From Ruminococcus sp. (lineage in GTDB: Bacteria; Bacillota; Clostridia; Oscillospirales; Ruminococcaceae), in assembly GCF_024691275.1 (NCBI RefSeq), contig NZ_JAILNU010000043.1, positions 1 to 34,526 of the forward strand: a stretch of 34,526 bases of DNA. Reading direction: 5' to 3'. The notes beneath the pieces were generated by a model that searched no databases, was not told the origin of the DNA, and saw nothing but the letters and a program-made list of their open reading frames with translations. Below are positions 1-7,821 of this stretch, in pieces. Both the position numbers and the translations under genes were made by a program. Numbering within the stretch: the stretch's first letter is position 1; each line of letters starts with the position of its first letter.

Positions 1-31
1 TTATTGTTGATCTGTTGTACCTTTTCCTTCT

Positions 32-61
32 AAGCCGAAAAACAATACTGTTATTCGGCTT
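32..61. terminator. Hairpin, probable intrinsic terminator
   Basis: Arms AAGCCGAA (32-39) and TTCGGCTT (54-61) pair perfectly and can be extended by an imperfect AACA/TGTT inner stem; a short T-rich tract follows on the plus strand. It most likely ends a gene lying to the left of the window. No gene is visible in 1-234. Confidence 0.5.
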
Positions 62-163
62 TATTTGTCATGCCCATGTGTTGAAAACTTGTATGTTGAA
101 AATCTTTTAAAAAGGGCTTGACAAACAGTAACAGGTTTATCACAGTGACCGTGTAAAATACAA

Positions 164-195
164 TGCCCCAAAGCATTTCAAAGTGCTTCGGGGCA
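164..195. terminator. Terminator downstream of the helicase loader gene
   Basis: A 12-bp stem with one G-U pair, TGCCCCAAAGCA (164-175) against TGCTTCGGGGCA (184-195), is followed by AAAATTTTT on the plus strand. It lies 40 nt past the stop of the minus-strand loader gene, so it probably ends that operon and may work in both directions. Confidence 0.6.
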
Positions 196-234
196 AAATT
201 TTTGTATGGTTATCCTTCTTAAAGGCAGCCTTTT

Positions 235-1197
235 TTATACGTTGTTTTTTCTGATCTGAAGTCTTACATCGTCACCCTTAAATTCAAGGCATGAGTACAT
301 AGAGACTATTCGGGACACTACTCTTTTATCGTAGCGCCTTGCAATACCTGCAAAATCAAGATTTGTGCTTATGATCGACGGCTTTCCGCAGTTCAGACGA
401 GTGTTGATGATGTTGTATATAGTTGCGTTGTAGAACTGTGTTTCGTACTCTGTTCCCATATCGTCAAGAATGAGAAGATCGGTTTCCATTACAAGGTCTA
501 TCATTTCAGAAGAGTGCTCATAGCTGAAATGCTCCTTCTCAATATTGCGGAGAATATTTATAGCTGAATCGTATATGACGCTGTAGCCCTTTTCAAGCAC
601 CTTGTTCGCAATGGCGAGTGAAAGGTGAGTTTTTCCCAGACCTGTAGGACCGAACATGAGGATACTTTTTGAATGTTGTGAGAAGGTCGAGGCATACTGC
701 ATGGTGTATTCCAGTATCTTCTTCATGGCGGCATAGTTTTCGCCTGCATAGTATGAAAGGGAAAAGCTGCCGAAATTGGAGAGTCTGAGCTGTGAGCTCT
801 TATTGAGCTCATCTGCTGCGAGTTTTCCGCAGAGCGCACGGAAGCATTCACAGAATCTGTTGCCGTTATAGCCTGTATCGCAGCATACGGGACAGTTGTA
901 GTGCAGATCGAGGTAGTCCTCGGGATAGCCGTGCTCGGCGAGTATCTTTTTTGACATTTCCTGAGCGCCGAGATTGTACTGTTTCAGCTGTTCTATCTTG
1001 TCTGATACATCTGTTTTCTTGCCCTGTGAGATGAGGGATATTAGCTCCTTGCCTGTATTGAAAAGGACTTCATTTATTTCGCGGATCTCGGGAATCTTCA
1101 TATTGATCTCGCGGATACGCTCCTCGTTTTCGCTGACAGCTTTCATGCGTCTGTTGGTCATAATAGACTGAGCTTTGTCAAAGATATCGCTGTCCAT
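235..1197 (-). CDS. DnaC/DnaI-type helicase loader ATPase
   Basis: A 320-residue AAA+ ATPase of the DnaC/DnaI family, which loads the replicative helicase onto DNA. The N-terminal 95 residues are helical. A Cys cluster follows (C102, C105, C106, C116, C118), resembling the zinc site of DnaI. The ATPase domain has a Walker A motif GPTGLGKT (183-190) and a Walker B motif LLILDDMGTE (241-250). The ATG at 1197 is preceded by GAGGAGGT at good spacing. The gene lies 11 bp after the DnaD-domain gene, which fits a primosome operon with the order dnaD-like then dnaI-like. The family is clear; the specific role at oriC or at restart is inferred from neighbours. Confidence 0.9.
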   Translation of the reverse strand: MDSDIFDKAQSIMTNRRMKAVSENEERIREINMKIPEIREINEVLFNTGKELISLISQGKKTDVSDKIEQLKQYNLGAQEMSKKILAEHGYPEDYLDLHYNCPVCCDTGYNGNRFCECFRALCGKLAADELNKSSQLRLSNFGSFSLSYYAGENYAAMKKILEYTMQYASTFSQHSKSILMFGPTGLGKTHLSLAIANKVLEKGYSVIYDSAINILRNIEKEHFSYEHSSEMIDLVMETDLLILDDMGTEYETQFYNATIYNIINTRLNCGKPSIISTNLDFAGIARRYDKRVVSRIVSMYSCLEFKGDDVRLQIRKNNV

Positions 1198-1208
1198 TTT
1201 CTACCTCC

Positions 1209-2216
1209 TCAATACAGCAGTTGATTTATTACCGATTCGTATTCTTCGATATCAGGATCGGTCTGGACGCTCTTGGCGGGGGCGTTCTTTTTCTTTTTTC
1301 TGAAGTCGCTTTCTGCATTTTTGACTTCCTGAGCGGTTGAAAAACCACTGTCACGCCATGAAAGAAGTATCTTGTTTATGTAATCGAAGCTGAGCTTGTT
1401 GATCTGCTCGATCGTCTTTTCGTAAGCATAGTGTATAAGTTCCACATTAAAGCCTGCGTTCCGCCACTGTTCGATGAATTCAGCCTGCTTTGCAGTTGGG
1501 CGGCGTGTCATTTCAAAAGCTCTCATTATTCCTGAGATGTAGTCTCTCGAAGCGCTGAGCTTCTGTATTTCGTCCTGAGCGGCAGCCATGGTGTTTATAT
1601 CATTTTCAGCCCATACCGAAGCGATCTTTTCGACATATGCCGTGTTGGTCTTTTCGATTGATGCGCAGTAGGAAAGAAGCGTGATAATGACTTCCTTTTT
1701 TAGTCCGAGATGATCGTACATCCATATTATAGAGTTCATCTGTCCGTTTTTCAAAGGACCGAGGATCGTTTCGGTTATCTTGAAAAGCTCCTTTATATCC
1801 TGTGAATCATTCATGATATCGGCGATCTCAGAGCCGCTGAGATTGAGCTTGTGATCCGGGGCAGGCTCTGTTTTCGGAGCTGCCGTTTCAGCCTGAGGCT
1901 GTATAGGCTGTACAGGCTGTGTCTGAGACTGCTGCGGCTGCATCATTATCGGGCTTACCGGCTGAGGGCCGCCTGTAGTCTGGGGACTGAGCACATTTGC
2001 CTGCTGCCAGAATAATACTGCGTCTTCGGCTTCCTGATGTGTTACGCCTGTATTTGCAGATATCTCCTCACTGCTGCATATTTTTCCCGAACATCTCAGC
2101 AGATACAAAAGCACCTTTATCTGCTCACCTGATGCGAGCTTCAGAAAATTATCGGCGACTATGCTCGGAACGCCGAACATTGCGCCCCAAATGCCGCAGT
2201 TAACCTTAAATTCCAA
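1209..2216 (-). CDS. DnaD-domain replication initiation protein
   Basis: A 335-residue protein of the DnaD/DnaB primosome family, which helps bring the helicase loader to DNA. The N-terminus (VNCGIWGAMFGVPSIVADN) matches the winged-helix start of DnaD proteins. A Pro/Gln-rich linker lies around residues 85-120, and a helical region near 210-300 fits the DnaD C-terminal domain, ending in a basic tail (FRKKKKNAPAK). I place the start at the TTG at 2216, because GGAGG (2225-2229) then sits 8 nt upstream; the in-frame GTG at 2223-2225 overlaps that site and is too close. It is first in the operon with the loader ATPase and has its own promoter. Confidence 0.87.
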   Translation of the reverse strand: MEFKVNCGIWGAMFGVPSIVADNFLKLASGEQIKVLLYLLRCSGKICSSEEISANTGVTHQEAEDAVLFWQQANVLSPQTTGGPQPVSPIMMQPQQSQTQPVQPIQPQAETAAPKTEPAPDHKLNLSGSEIADIMNDSQDIKELFKITETILGPLKNGQMNSIIWMYDHLGLKKEVIITLLSYCASIEKTNTAYVEKIASVWAENDINTMAAAQDEIQKLSASRDYISGIMRAFEMTRRPTAKQAEFIEQWRNAGFNVELIHYAYEKTIEQINKLSFDYINKILLSWRDSGFSTAQEVKNAESDFRKKKKNAPAKSVQTDPDIEEYESVINQLLY

Positions 2217-2248
2217 TAAAGACACCTCCGAAAAATACTGCGAGATAC

Positions 2249-2277
2249 ATTATAACATATTTTTCGGGAGTTGTCAC
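2249..2277 (-). promoter_or_regulatory. SigA-type promoter of the DnaD/loader operon
   Basis: On the minus strand, GTGACA (2272-2277), a 17-nt spacer and a perfect TATAAT (2249-2254) lie just upstream of the DnaD-domain gene. The -10 box lies between the arms of a perfect 10-bp inverted repeat (2228-2237 and 2258-2267), which may be an operator. Confidence 0.75.
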
Positions 2278-2321
2278 CATGCAAATTGTACAATCAGTTC
2301 GGGAAATAATCGTGCATTTTA

Positions 2322-2765
2322 TCAATTAATATCGGTAAGCAGTTCTATTGCCCGAGAATATTTTTTTAGCCGCTCTATCGTCTTTGGAGCTGTACGATCT
2401 TCCTCATTTATGAAGCGGCTCAGGTCAGAGTTATGGTGCAGATCAGCGAGCTTGACAGCTTTTGCAACGGCGGAAGTTTTTATGGCTTTTATGTATTCAA
2501 AATAGTCTGTATCCTTGTCGTGAGTGAGCAGCTTTACAGCTTCTGTGACTTCGGGCGGGAACTCTTTTTCGAGCATGGCTATTGTAACATCGGTATCTTC
2601 CACAGTGTCGTGCAGGAGCGCTGCACAGGTCGTGTATTCGTCCTGCATCTCTTCGGCGAGATGATATGGGTGGAAGATGTAAGGAACGCCGTTTTTGTCG
2701 AGCTGACCGTGATGGGCGTCGTAAGCAAGCTTCATGGCTTTGCAGGTCATAGCTGTGTAGATCAT
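2322..2765 (-). CDS. HD-domain (RelA/SpoT hydrolase-like) protein
   Basis: A single-domain HD hydrolase of 147 residues resembling the (p)ppGpp hydrolase half of RelA/SpoT. Visible motifs are AYDAHHGQLDKNGVPYIFHP at 14-33, then LLHDTVEDTDVT (HD plus the ED-containing loop), and KLADLHHN near residue 106. There is no synthetase or TGS domain, so it is comparable to small Mesh1-like enzymes. The ATG at 2765 has GGAGAAAT upstream. It has its own promoter and is probably monocistronic. Possible substrates are alarmones or other nucleotides; the sequence does not settle this. Confidence 0.8.
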   Translation of the reverse strand: MIYTAMTCKAMKLAYDAHHGQLDKNGVPYIFHPYHLAEEMQDEYTTCAALLHDTVEDTDVTIAMLEKEFPPEVTEAVKLLTHDKDTDYFEYIKAIKTSAVAKAVKLADLHHNSDLSRFINEEDRTAPKTIERLKKYSRAIELLTDIN

Positions 2766-2794
2766 GTATCATTTCTCCTTTTATTATTTCCTTG

Positions 2795-2823
2795 ATTATA
2801 ACACTAAAATGACATTTTTTCAA
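2795..2823 (-). promoter_or_regulatory. SigA-type promoter of the HD hydrolase gene
   Basis: On the minus strand, TTGAAA (2818-2823), a 17-nt spacer and TATAAT (2795-2800) sit between the sigK stop codon and the HD gene. This gives the HD gene a start independent of sigK. Confidence 0.75.
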
Positions 2824-2824
2824 C

Positions 2825-3508
2825 TTATACAGGGGAACTGTCAAACATTTTTTTCAGTTTTATCATTGCCTTCTTTTCAAGACGGGATACATATGAACGT
2901 GATATATTCATTTTCTCGGCAGTTTCGTTCTGCGTGTGGGGAGTCGTTCCGTATAGCCCGTACCTGTATATCAGTATATCAAGCTCGCGCCTGTCGAGAC
3001 ATTGCTCCAGAAACGAGTACAGCTGCTGGGAGCGGATAAGGGTATCGACCTGCTCATGGATATCAATACCGTCATCAATGAGGTCCATAAGTGTGAGCGC
3101 ATTGCCGTCCTTGTCTGTCTCGACGGGTTCGCTTATGTATACACTTCCCGATGTCTTTTTTGCAGCACGGAACTGCATGAGTATCTCGTTTTCGATGCAT
3201 CTGCTTGCGAACGTGGCAAATTTTGCACCTCTTGAATAGTCAAATGAGGACACGGCTTTTATTAGTCCAACAGTACCGACGGATATGAGTTCGTCCTGTT
3301 CTTCGGGATTTGATGCGTATTTTTTTACGATATGGGCGACAAGTCTCAGGTTATGTTCTATGAGCTTGCTTCTTGCGAAGCTGTCTCCCTGAGACATACG
3401 CGAAAAATATTCTTCTTCCTCTTTTTTTGACAATGGTTTTGGAAAGACCGACGTATTCTCAATATGCAGGGCAAAAAAGAAAAGGTCTTTCAGCAGTTCT
3501 ATCAACAT
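2825..3508 (-). CDS. sigK: Sporulation sigma factor SigK
   Basis: A sigma-70 family factor of 227 residues, full length without interruption. The N-terminus has a short hydrophobic stretch (LLKDLFFFALHI) followed by FPKPLSKKEEEEYF, which corresponds to the pro-region and mature start of SigK, the late mother-cell sigma factor. Region 2 is seen in EHNLRLVAHIVKKY and ELISVGTVGLIKAVSSFD, and the region 4 helix-turn-helix in ETAEKMNISRSYVSRLEKKA. The pro-region is a little shorter than in Bacillus subtilis, and no skin-type element splits the gene. The ATG at 3508 follows GGAGGTG. A BofA-family protein, the class that restrains pro-SigK processing, is encoded 20 kb away at 23910. Confusion with SigE is possible but the N-terminus favours SigK. 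Confidence 0.87.
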   Translation of the reverse strand: MLIELLKDLFFFALHIENTSVFPKPLSKKEEEEYFSRMSQGDSFARSKLIEHNLRLVAHIVKKYASNPEEQDELISVGTVGLIKAVSSFDYSRGAKFATFASRCIENEILMQFRAAKKTSGSVYISEPVETDKDGNALTLMDLIDDGIDIHEQVDTLIRSQQLYSFLEQCLDRRELDILIYRYGLYGTTPHTQNETAEKMNISRSYVSRLEKKAMIKLKKMFDSSPV

Positions 3509-3625
3509 ATTTGGTCACCTCCGATATGCTATAAATAATATGTTCGACAGGCTGTACATTATTTATAAAGCGGTCGGGATAAGGCGGTAAAATAATTAAT
3601 TAAAGTGAAAATCTTCCTGAGCGAC

Positions 3626-3654
3626 TTGACGTTTAGAGATAAATATTATATAAT
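3626..3654 (+). promoter_or_regulatory. SigA-type promoter of the rpe-rnf-like operon
   Basis: TTGACG (3626-3631), a 17-nt spacer and TATAAT (3649-3654) lie about 75 nt upstream of the rpe start. Confidence 0.8.
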
Positions 3655-3683
3655 AATGATGTATGGAATAAGAAAGATTTGAT

Positions 3684-3705
3684 ATCGCCTGTCCTTTCAG
3701 GCGAT
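3684..3705 (+). other. Leader hairpin before rpe
   Basis: A perfect 8-bp stem, ATCGCCTG (3684-3691) and CAGGCGAT (3698-3705), with a 6-nt loop lies in the untranslated leader 22 nt before the start codon. There is no T-run, so it is not a terminator; it may affect message stability. Confidence 0.45.
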
Positions 3706-3727
3706 TGAAAACGGAAGAAGTGATAAA

Positions 3728-4387
3728 TTGAAAAATTTCGTTTCGGCATCTGTTCTCAGCGCAGATATGCTCAATTTCAGCAGCGAGATCAGGAAGCTCG
3801 AAGAAAATGGCATTGATATGCTCCATTTTGATGTAATGGACGGCGTTTTTGTAAATAACATCACATTTGGCATTCCTGTTCTTGAACAGGTGAGAAAAGT
3901 GACAGGCATGACTCTTGATGTTCACCTTATGATAACCGATCCGCTCAGATATATCGAGAGATTTGCAGCCTGCGGTGCGGATATTATATCCTTCCACCTT
4001 GAAAGCTGCAGTGATACCGCTGAAACTCTAAAAGCTATCAGGTCGTGCGGTGTAAAGGCTGCGCTTGCAATAAAGCCCTCAACTCCTGCAGAGGCTGTAT
4101 TTGAGTATCTCAACGATCTTGATATGGTGCTTGTAATGACTGTAGAGCCGGGATTCGGCGGTCAGAGCTTCATACCGTCTACTGTTGATAAGATACGCAG
4201 TATCAGGGAGAAGATAACTTCTCTCGGTCTTGATGTTGATGTCGAAGTGGACGGCGGGATAAACGGTGAAACTGCCGCTGTAGTCCGTGAAGCAGGTGCC
4301 AATGTGCTCGTTTCAGGCAGCTATCTGTTCGGTGCACAGGATATGAGAAAGGCAGCACTTTCGCTCAAGGAAGATATGCCATGCTGA
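3728..4387 (+). CDS. rpe: Ribulose-phosphate 3-epimerase
   Basis: This TIM-barrel enzyme of 219 residues interconverts ribulose 5-phosphate and xylulose 5-phosphate in the pentose phosphate pathway. Seen motifs: ASVLSADMLNFSSEI at the N-terminus, HFDVMDGVFVNNITFG with the metal-binding His and Asp, DVHLMI, the MTVEPGFGGQSFIP phosphate/metal loop, and VDVEVDGGIN with the catalytic Asp. The length is typical. The start is a TTG with GGAAGAAG upstream; no better in-frame start gives the conserved N-terminus. The 3' end overlaps the next gene by 7 bp, so the Rnf-like genes are probably translationally coupled to it. Confidence 0.95.
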   Translation: MKNFVSASVLSADMLNFSSEIRKLEENGIDMLHFDVMDGVFVNNITFGIPVLEQVRKVTGMTLDVHLMITDPLRYIERFAACGADIISFHLESCSDTAETLKAIRSCGVKAALAIKPSTPAEAVFEYLNDLDMVLVMTVEPGFGGQSFIPSTVDKIRSIREKITSLGLDVDVEVDGGINGETAAVVREAGANVLVSGSYLFGAQDMRKAALSLKEDMPC

Positions 4388-5364
4388 AAAAAGCAAGAAA
4401 AGAACGCCATATATGGCTCGATATAATGATAACGCTCCTCACTCTGGAGCTGATGTCCTATTTCTACTACGGTATCAGATCGGTCGTTCTTGCTTGTGTA
4501 TGCATATTTACCGCTCTGGTGGCAGAGATCGTTTCACTGCGGTTCATGAAAAGGAAATTCACTGCCGATGATCTCAACTGTACTTCTGACGCACTGATAC
4601 TTGCACTTATGTTTCCTGCGATCATGAATTACAAGATAGCAGCTATAGCTGTGCTTTTTGCAATAATAGCTGCCAAGAACGTATTCGGCGGTCGCTGGAA
4701 CATGATATTCTCTCCTGCGGCTGCGGCGTATATTTTTGTACTGACTTCATGGAACAGGGAACTGCTGCAATATACCGCTCCTCATGTGAAAACAGGCGTG
4801 TTTGAGACACCTGCCGTCCTTGTTAATTCGGCTTCGCACACATTTGACCTCACAGGTACTATGGATCATACTGATTTCGAGATACTTCTCGGAAATTTCA
4901 GCGGTCCTTCGGGAGCTGTGAGCATACTGCTCCTTGCGGTTGCTGCGGTAGTTCTCATGTTCAGAGGCAGCATCTCGGCAGGTGCATTCATCGGTATGAT
5001 ATCAGGTACGGGATTTTTTGCAGTAGTTACTCCTTCTGTAGCTTCACGTTCTGATTCGCTTAAATATTCACTTGTTACAAATATGGTGCTCTTTGCGGCT
5101 ATTTATATCGTTTCCGACGTGAGGATAGCACCAAAGAGAAATTACTATGCGTTCTTCTACGGACTGTTTATCGGTATAATATCCTACGTGCTCGTACTCA
5201 CAAGCGCTAAGGAGAATGCAGTCGTTATAGTTTCGGTGCTCTTTACACCTATCGCTCTCGGTTTCAAGAATCTTGAAAAGAGAATAGAGCTTGCGGTAAA
5301 GGAAGAACCTGCGGCGGCGGAAGATGCTCCTGCTTCGGGAGAGGAGGCTGCTGTTGATGACTAA
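4381..5364 (+). CDS. RnfD/NqrB-like membrane subunit
   Basis: A polytopic membrane protein of 327 residues that resembles RnfD, the flavin-carrying membrane subunit of Rnf and Nqr ion pumps. Conserved-looking pieces are LILALMFPAIMNYKIAA, KNVFGG and MIFSPAAAAYIFVL. A C-terminal acidic Ala/Glu tail follows the last helix. In canonical RnfD a Thr in a motif like S-x-A-T-P carries covalent FMN; here the nearest counterpart is SASHTF, and no clear flavinylation motif can be recognised. It overlaps rpe by 7 bp and the RnfE-like gene by 8 bp. RnfC, RnfG and RnfB are not encoded nearby. The fold assignment is fairly safe; electron-transfer activity is doubtful. Confidence 0.75.
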   Translation: MLKKARKERHIWLDIMITLLTLELMSYFYYGIRSVVLACVCIFTALVAEIVSLRFMKRKFTADDLNCTSDALILALMFPAIMNYKIAAIAVLFAIIAAKNVFGGRWNMIFSPAAAAYIFVLTSWNRELLQYTAPHVKTGVFETPAVLVNSASHTFDLTGTMDHTDFEILLGNFSGPSGAVSILLLAVAAVVLMFRGSISAGAFIGMISGTGFFAVVTPSVASRSDSLKYSLVTNMVLFAAIYIVSDVRIAPKRNYYAFFYGLFIGIISYVLVLTSAKENAVVIVSVLFTPIALGFKNLEKRIELAVKEEPAAAEDAPASGEEAAVDD

Positions 5365-5992
5365 CAGAAATAAACTTCTCTTTGGCGGGATACTCGGAGA
5401 TAATATCGTGCTTTCGGGACTTATGGTGATCTCTCCCGTAATAATCTGCGGAGATACACTGAAAAATGCCGAAGCCCTTATTTACGCATTTTCGGCTATA
5501 ACCTTCCTGTCGGTGCTCATATCATCATTTGTTCCGAGAAAACTGCCGTATACGGCTAAGATAATCATATATGCAGTGATTTCGGCACTGGTATATATAC
5601 CCGTAAGACTTGCCGCTCTGGAATTCTATCCCGATTCCATCGGACGCATAGGTATATATTATCCGCTGCTGGCTGTGAATTCGCTCATAGTCTTCCAGAC
5701 AGAAGCGAGATTTTTCCGCATGAAAAAGCTCGATATGATAATATCGCTGATATTCTGCATAATAGGCTTTGATGCCGTTATGCTCATCACGGGCTTCCTT
5801 AGGGAGCTTCTGGCATACGGTACCATAAACAGCAAGATAGCAGATGTCAATATCCTGACAAAGGGCTTCGCACAGCCTTTTGGAGGTTTTATTTTCCTCG
5901 GTCTCATGTGCGGGGGGTATCGTTTTATAAGAGCTGTCGTTTCAAAGGACAGCAGCAAGACAAGGAGTGGTGAAGATGTTTCTGATAAATGA
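5357..5992 (+). CDS. RnfE/NqrD-like membrane subunit
   Basis: A six-helix-type membrane protein of 211 residues resembling RnfE/NqrD. The alignment anchors are DNIVLSGLMVISP (15-27), GIYYPLLAVNSLIVFQTEA (99-117), GFLRELLAYGT and PFGGFIFLGL. In canonical RnfE two Cys in the patterns GLCP and TNC help bind a [2Fe-2S] cluster; here both positions are Ser (S26, S109). A nearby C31 is the only candidate replacement. The ATG at 5357 follows GAGGAGG; a longer upstream in-frame start would read through the end of the D-like gene. It overlaps its neighbours on both sides, indicating coupled translation. Confidence 0.75.
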   Translation: MTNRNKLLFGGILGDNIVLSGLMVISPVIICGDTLKNAEALIYAFSAITFLSVLISSFVPRKLPYTAKIIIYAVISALVYIPVRLAALEFYPDSIGRIGIYYPLLAVNSLIVFQTEARFFRMKKLDMIISLIFCIIGFDAVMLITGFLRELLAYGTINSKIADVNILTKGFAQPFGGFIFLGLMCGGYRFIRAVVSKDSSKTRSGEDVSDK

Positions 5993-6548
5993 GCTCATAA
6001 CCCTGCTTGTAGCTAACCTTATTCTTTCACAGGCGCTCGGCATAAGTACGATTTTTATCGCGGCAGGCAGCAAAAAGAATCTTATCGGTACAGCCTGTGT
6101 CATTACACTGTTCACTACCGTAGGTTCTGCGGCAGCATATGCTGTTGATTCGATGCTTCCGTATGATATGAAGGACCTCCGTCTTCTGCTTTATACACTT
6201 GTCACAGGTGCAATGTATGTGCTTCTGCTTACTGCGGCATACTTACTGTGCAGAGGAAAGTATACGGATTTCCGAAAATATATCCATGTTTCTGCGTTCA
6301 ACTGCGCAGTCATGGGCACCCTTTTCACTATAAACGAAAGAGCAGTCATGGACAGCTCTTTGTTCACACTCAGTGAATACGTTTCAGCAGGTTTTGAAGC
6401 TGGTATCGGCTTTATTATCGCAGCCCTGATACTCACGGCTGCCTACAGAAAGCTCAATTTGTCCAAGGTACCTGCTTCTTTCAGGGGATTTCCTGCGATG
6501 CTTGTATATCTTGGAATTATATCAATGGCAGTATATTCGCTGAAATGA
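5976..6548 (+). CDS. RnfA/NqrE-like membrane subunit
   Basis: A membrane protein of 190 residues, close to the usual RnfA length of about 193. The C-terminal VPASFRGFPAMLVYLGIISMA closely follows the RnfA pattern. The first [2Fe-2S] Cys position (GLC in RnfA) reads GIS here (S24), while the second (NCAVMG, C110) is kept. AAGGAG at 5962-5967 lies 8 nt before the ATG at 5976; upstream GTG codons are too close. It overlaps the E-like gene by 17 bp. With the two preceding genes it forms a D-E-A set that lacks C, G and B. Confidence 0.75.
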   Translation: MFLINELITLLVANLILSQALGISTIFIAAGSKKNLIGTACVITLFTTVGSAAAYAVDSMLPYDMKDLRLLLYTLVTGAMYVLLLTAAYLLCRGKYTDFRKYIHVSAFNCAVMGTLFTINERAVMDSSLFTLSEYVSAGFEAGIGFIIAALILTAAYRKLNLSKVPASFRGFPAMLVYLGIISMAVYSLK

Positions 6549-6579
6549 TCGCAATATACTGATATAGGAGAGTTAGTTA

Positions 6580-7782
6580 ATGAAGTTCAAGAACAAAGGC
6601 AGAAAGATCTATAAAACAAAGGAAAAGAACTACTACGGCAAGAGCCCTGTAGGCAAAGCATTTTCCGTGGGTCTTACTGTTCTGCTCATCGGCGGCATAG
6701 GATTTATCGGATACAGTGTTGCCGAGCCGCTGCTAAATTACAATAAGAAAAAAGGTGATAACGAGAAGACAACTTCAAATATCACAGAAGATATCACTCC
6801 GACAGATGAGAACGGCGATCCTGTTACTACAGAGAACAATGCAAATCCTGCTGCGCCTGTTACTGTGGAGGAGTACAGAGCTTTTTCTCTCAATACCACT
6901 GATATCTCCGATGCTCAGTCCATTAAAAATGCTCTGAAGCGCATACCCTCGGGAGAGAAGATAGAGTATATCGAAGTCCCGCTGAAGGTGAGCGGCGGTG
7001 ATATCTACTACGCAACAAATAACTATTATGCAACTTCATCAGGTATAATACAGTCATATACCAAGCTGAGCGAGATAGTTTCAGCCATATCGACAGCAGG
7101 TTATAAGCCTGTTGCAACTGTAAGCACATTCAATGACAATGTGGTACCGAATTACTTCCGTGACATGGGTTTCATTACCATCGAGGACGGCTCACAGTGG
7201 ATCGACAATGATGTCGATGCAGGCGGAAAGCCTTGGCTGAACCCCTTCTCCGAAAGTGCTGTCGATTATAACAGCGATATCGTCGAGGAGATCTCTCAGG
7301 CTGGTTTTGACAAGGTGGTATGCTATGACTTTATATTCCCTGATTTCAGACAGAGCGATGTTGAGTACCTCGGCGAAAAGGTCGTGAGTACCGACAGGTA
7401 TATGGCTCTTACATCAGCGGCAAATACCATGTATGACAAGATCATGTCCAATGGTTCAAATATGCTCCTTGAAGTAAATGCTTCTGATATCCTTAAAGGC
7501 AAAAAAGATGTTTTGCAGCCTATGCTACTCAAGGTCAATACAGTCATACTTAATATCGACCTCGATAACATAAGCTACGGTGTTTATACAGGTGATACCG
7601 TGTACGAATTCAATGGTACGCCTGCCGAAAATGTAAAAAAGATGCTCGATCTTGTAAGCGAAGATGTTGAGGACTTCAATGTTGCTGTCCGCGTTTCGGG
7701 AGTTACAGTAAGTACCCAGGATCTTCTTGAGGCAAGAGACGAGATAATAGAGTACGGTTTCGAGTCATATGTGCTCGGCTGA
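6580..7782 (+). CDS. Membrane-anchored DUF4015-type putative glycoside hydrolase
   Basis: A 400-residue protein with a short basic cytoplasmic start, one membrane span near residues 28-50 (FSVGLTVLLIGGIGFIGYSV) and a Thr/Asn-rich stalk to about 90. The outer domain resembles DUF4015, a TIM-barrel family annotated as putative glycoside hydrolase. The pattern GSQWIDNDVDAGGKPWLNPF, then VDYNSDIVEEISQAGFDKVVC and DFIFPDF, matches the family layout of a Trp-Asp segment, an N-P-F/Y segment and a G-F-D plus F-P segment. AGGAGAG precedes the ATG by 8 nt. It follows the Rnf-like trio by 31 bp, probably in the same transcript. The substrate is unknown and enzyme activity is unproven for this family. 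Confidence 0.65.
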   Translation: MKFKNKGRKIYKTKEKNYYGKSPVGKAFSVGLTVLLIGGIGFIGYSVAEPLLNYNKKKGDNEKTTSNITEDITPTDENGDPVTTENNANPAAPVTVEEYRAFSLNTTDISDAQSIKNALKRIPSGEKIEYIEVPLKVSGGDIYYATNNYYATSSGIIQSYTKLSEIVSAISTAGYKPVATVSTFNDNVVPNYFRDMGFITIEDGSQWIDNDVDAGGKPWLNPFSESAVDYNSDIVEEISQAGFDKVVCYDFIFPDFRQSDVEYLGEKVVSTDRYMALTSAANTMYDKIMSNGSNMLLEVNASDILKGKKDVLQPMLLKVNTVILNIDLDNISYGVYTGDTVYEFNGTPAENVKKMLDLVSEDVEDFNVAVRVSGVTVSTQDLLEARDEIIEYGFESYVLG

Positions 7783-7821
7783 AAATAATTCCCGATCCAG
7801 GATCGGAGAACGGAGTTTATT

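Noticed and set aside
118..158. TTGACA at 118-123 as a promoter for a short transcript ending at the 164-195 hairpin
   Set aside because: No acceptable -10 box lies 16-18 nt downstream; the nearest TAAAAT is about 28 nt away.
2161..2505. Plus-strand frames opposite the DnaD and HD genes
   Set aside because: They lie antisense to clear genes, have no ribosome site and no recognisable motifs.
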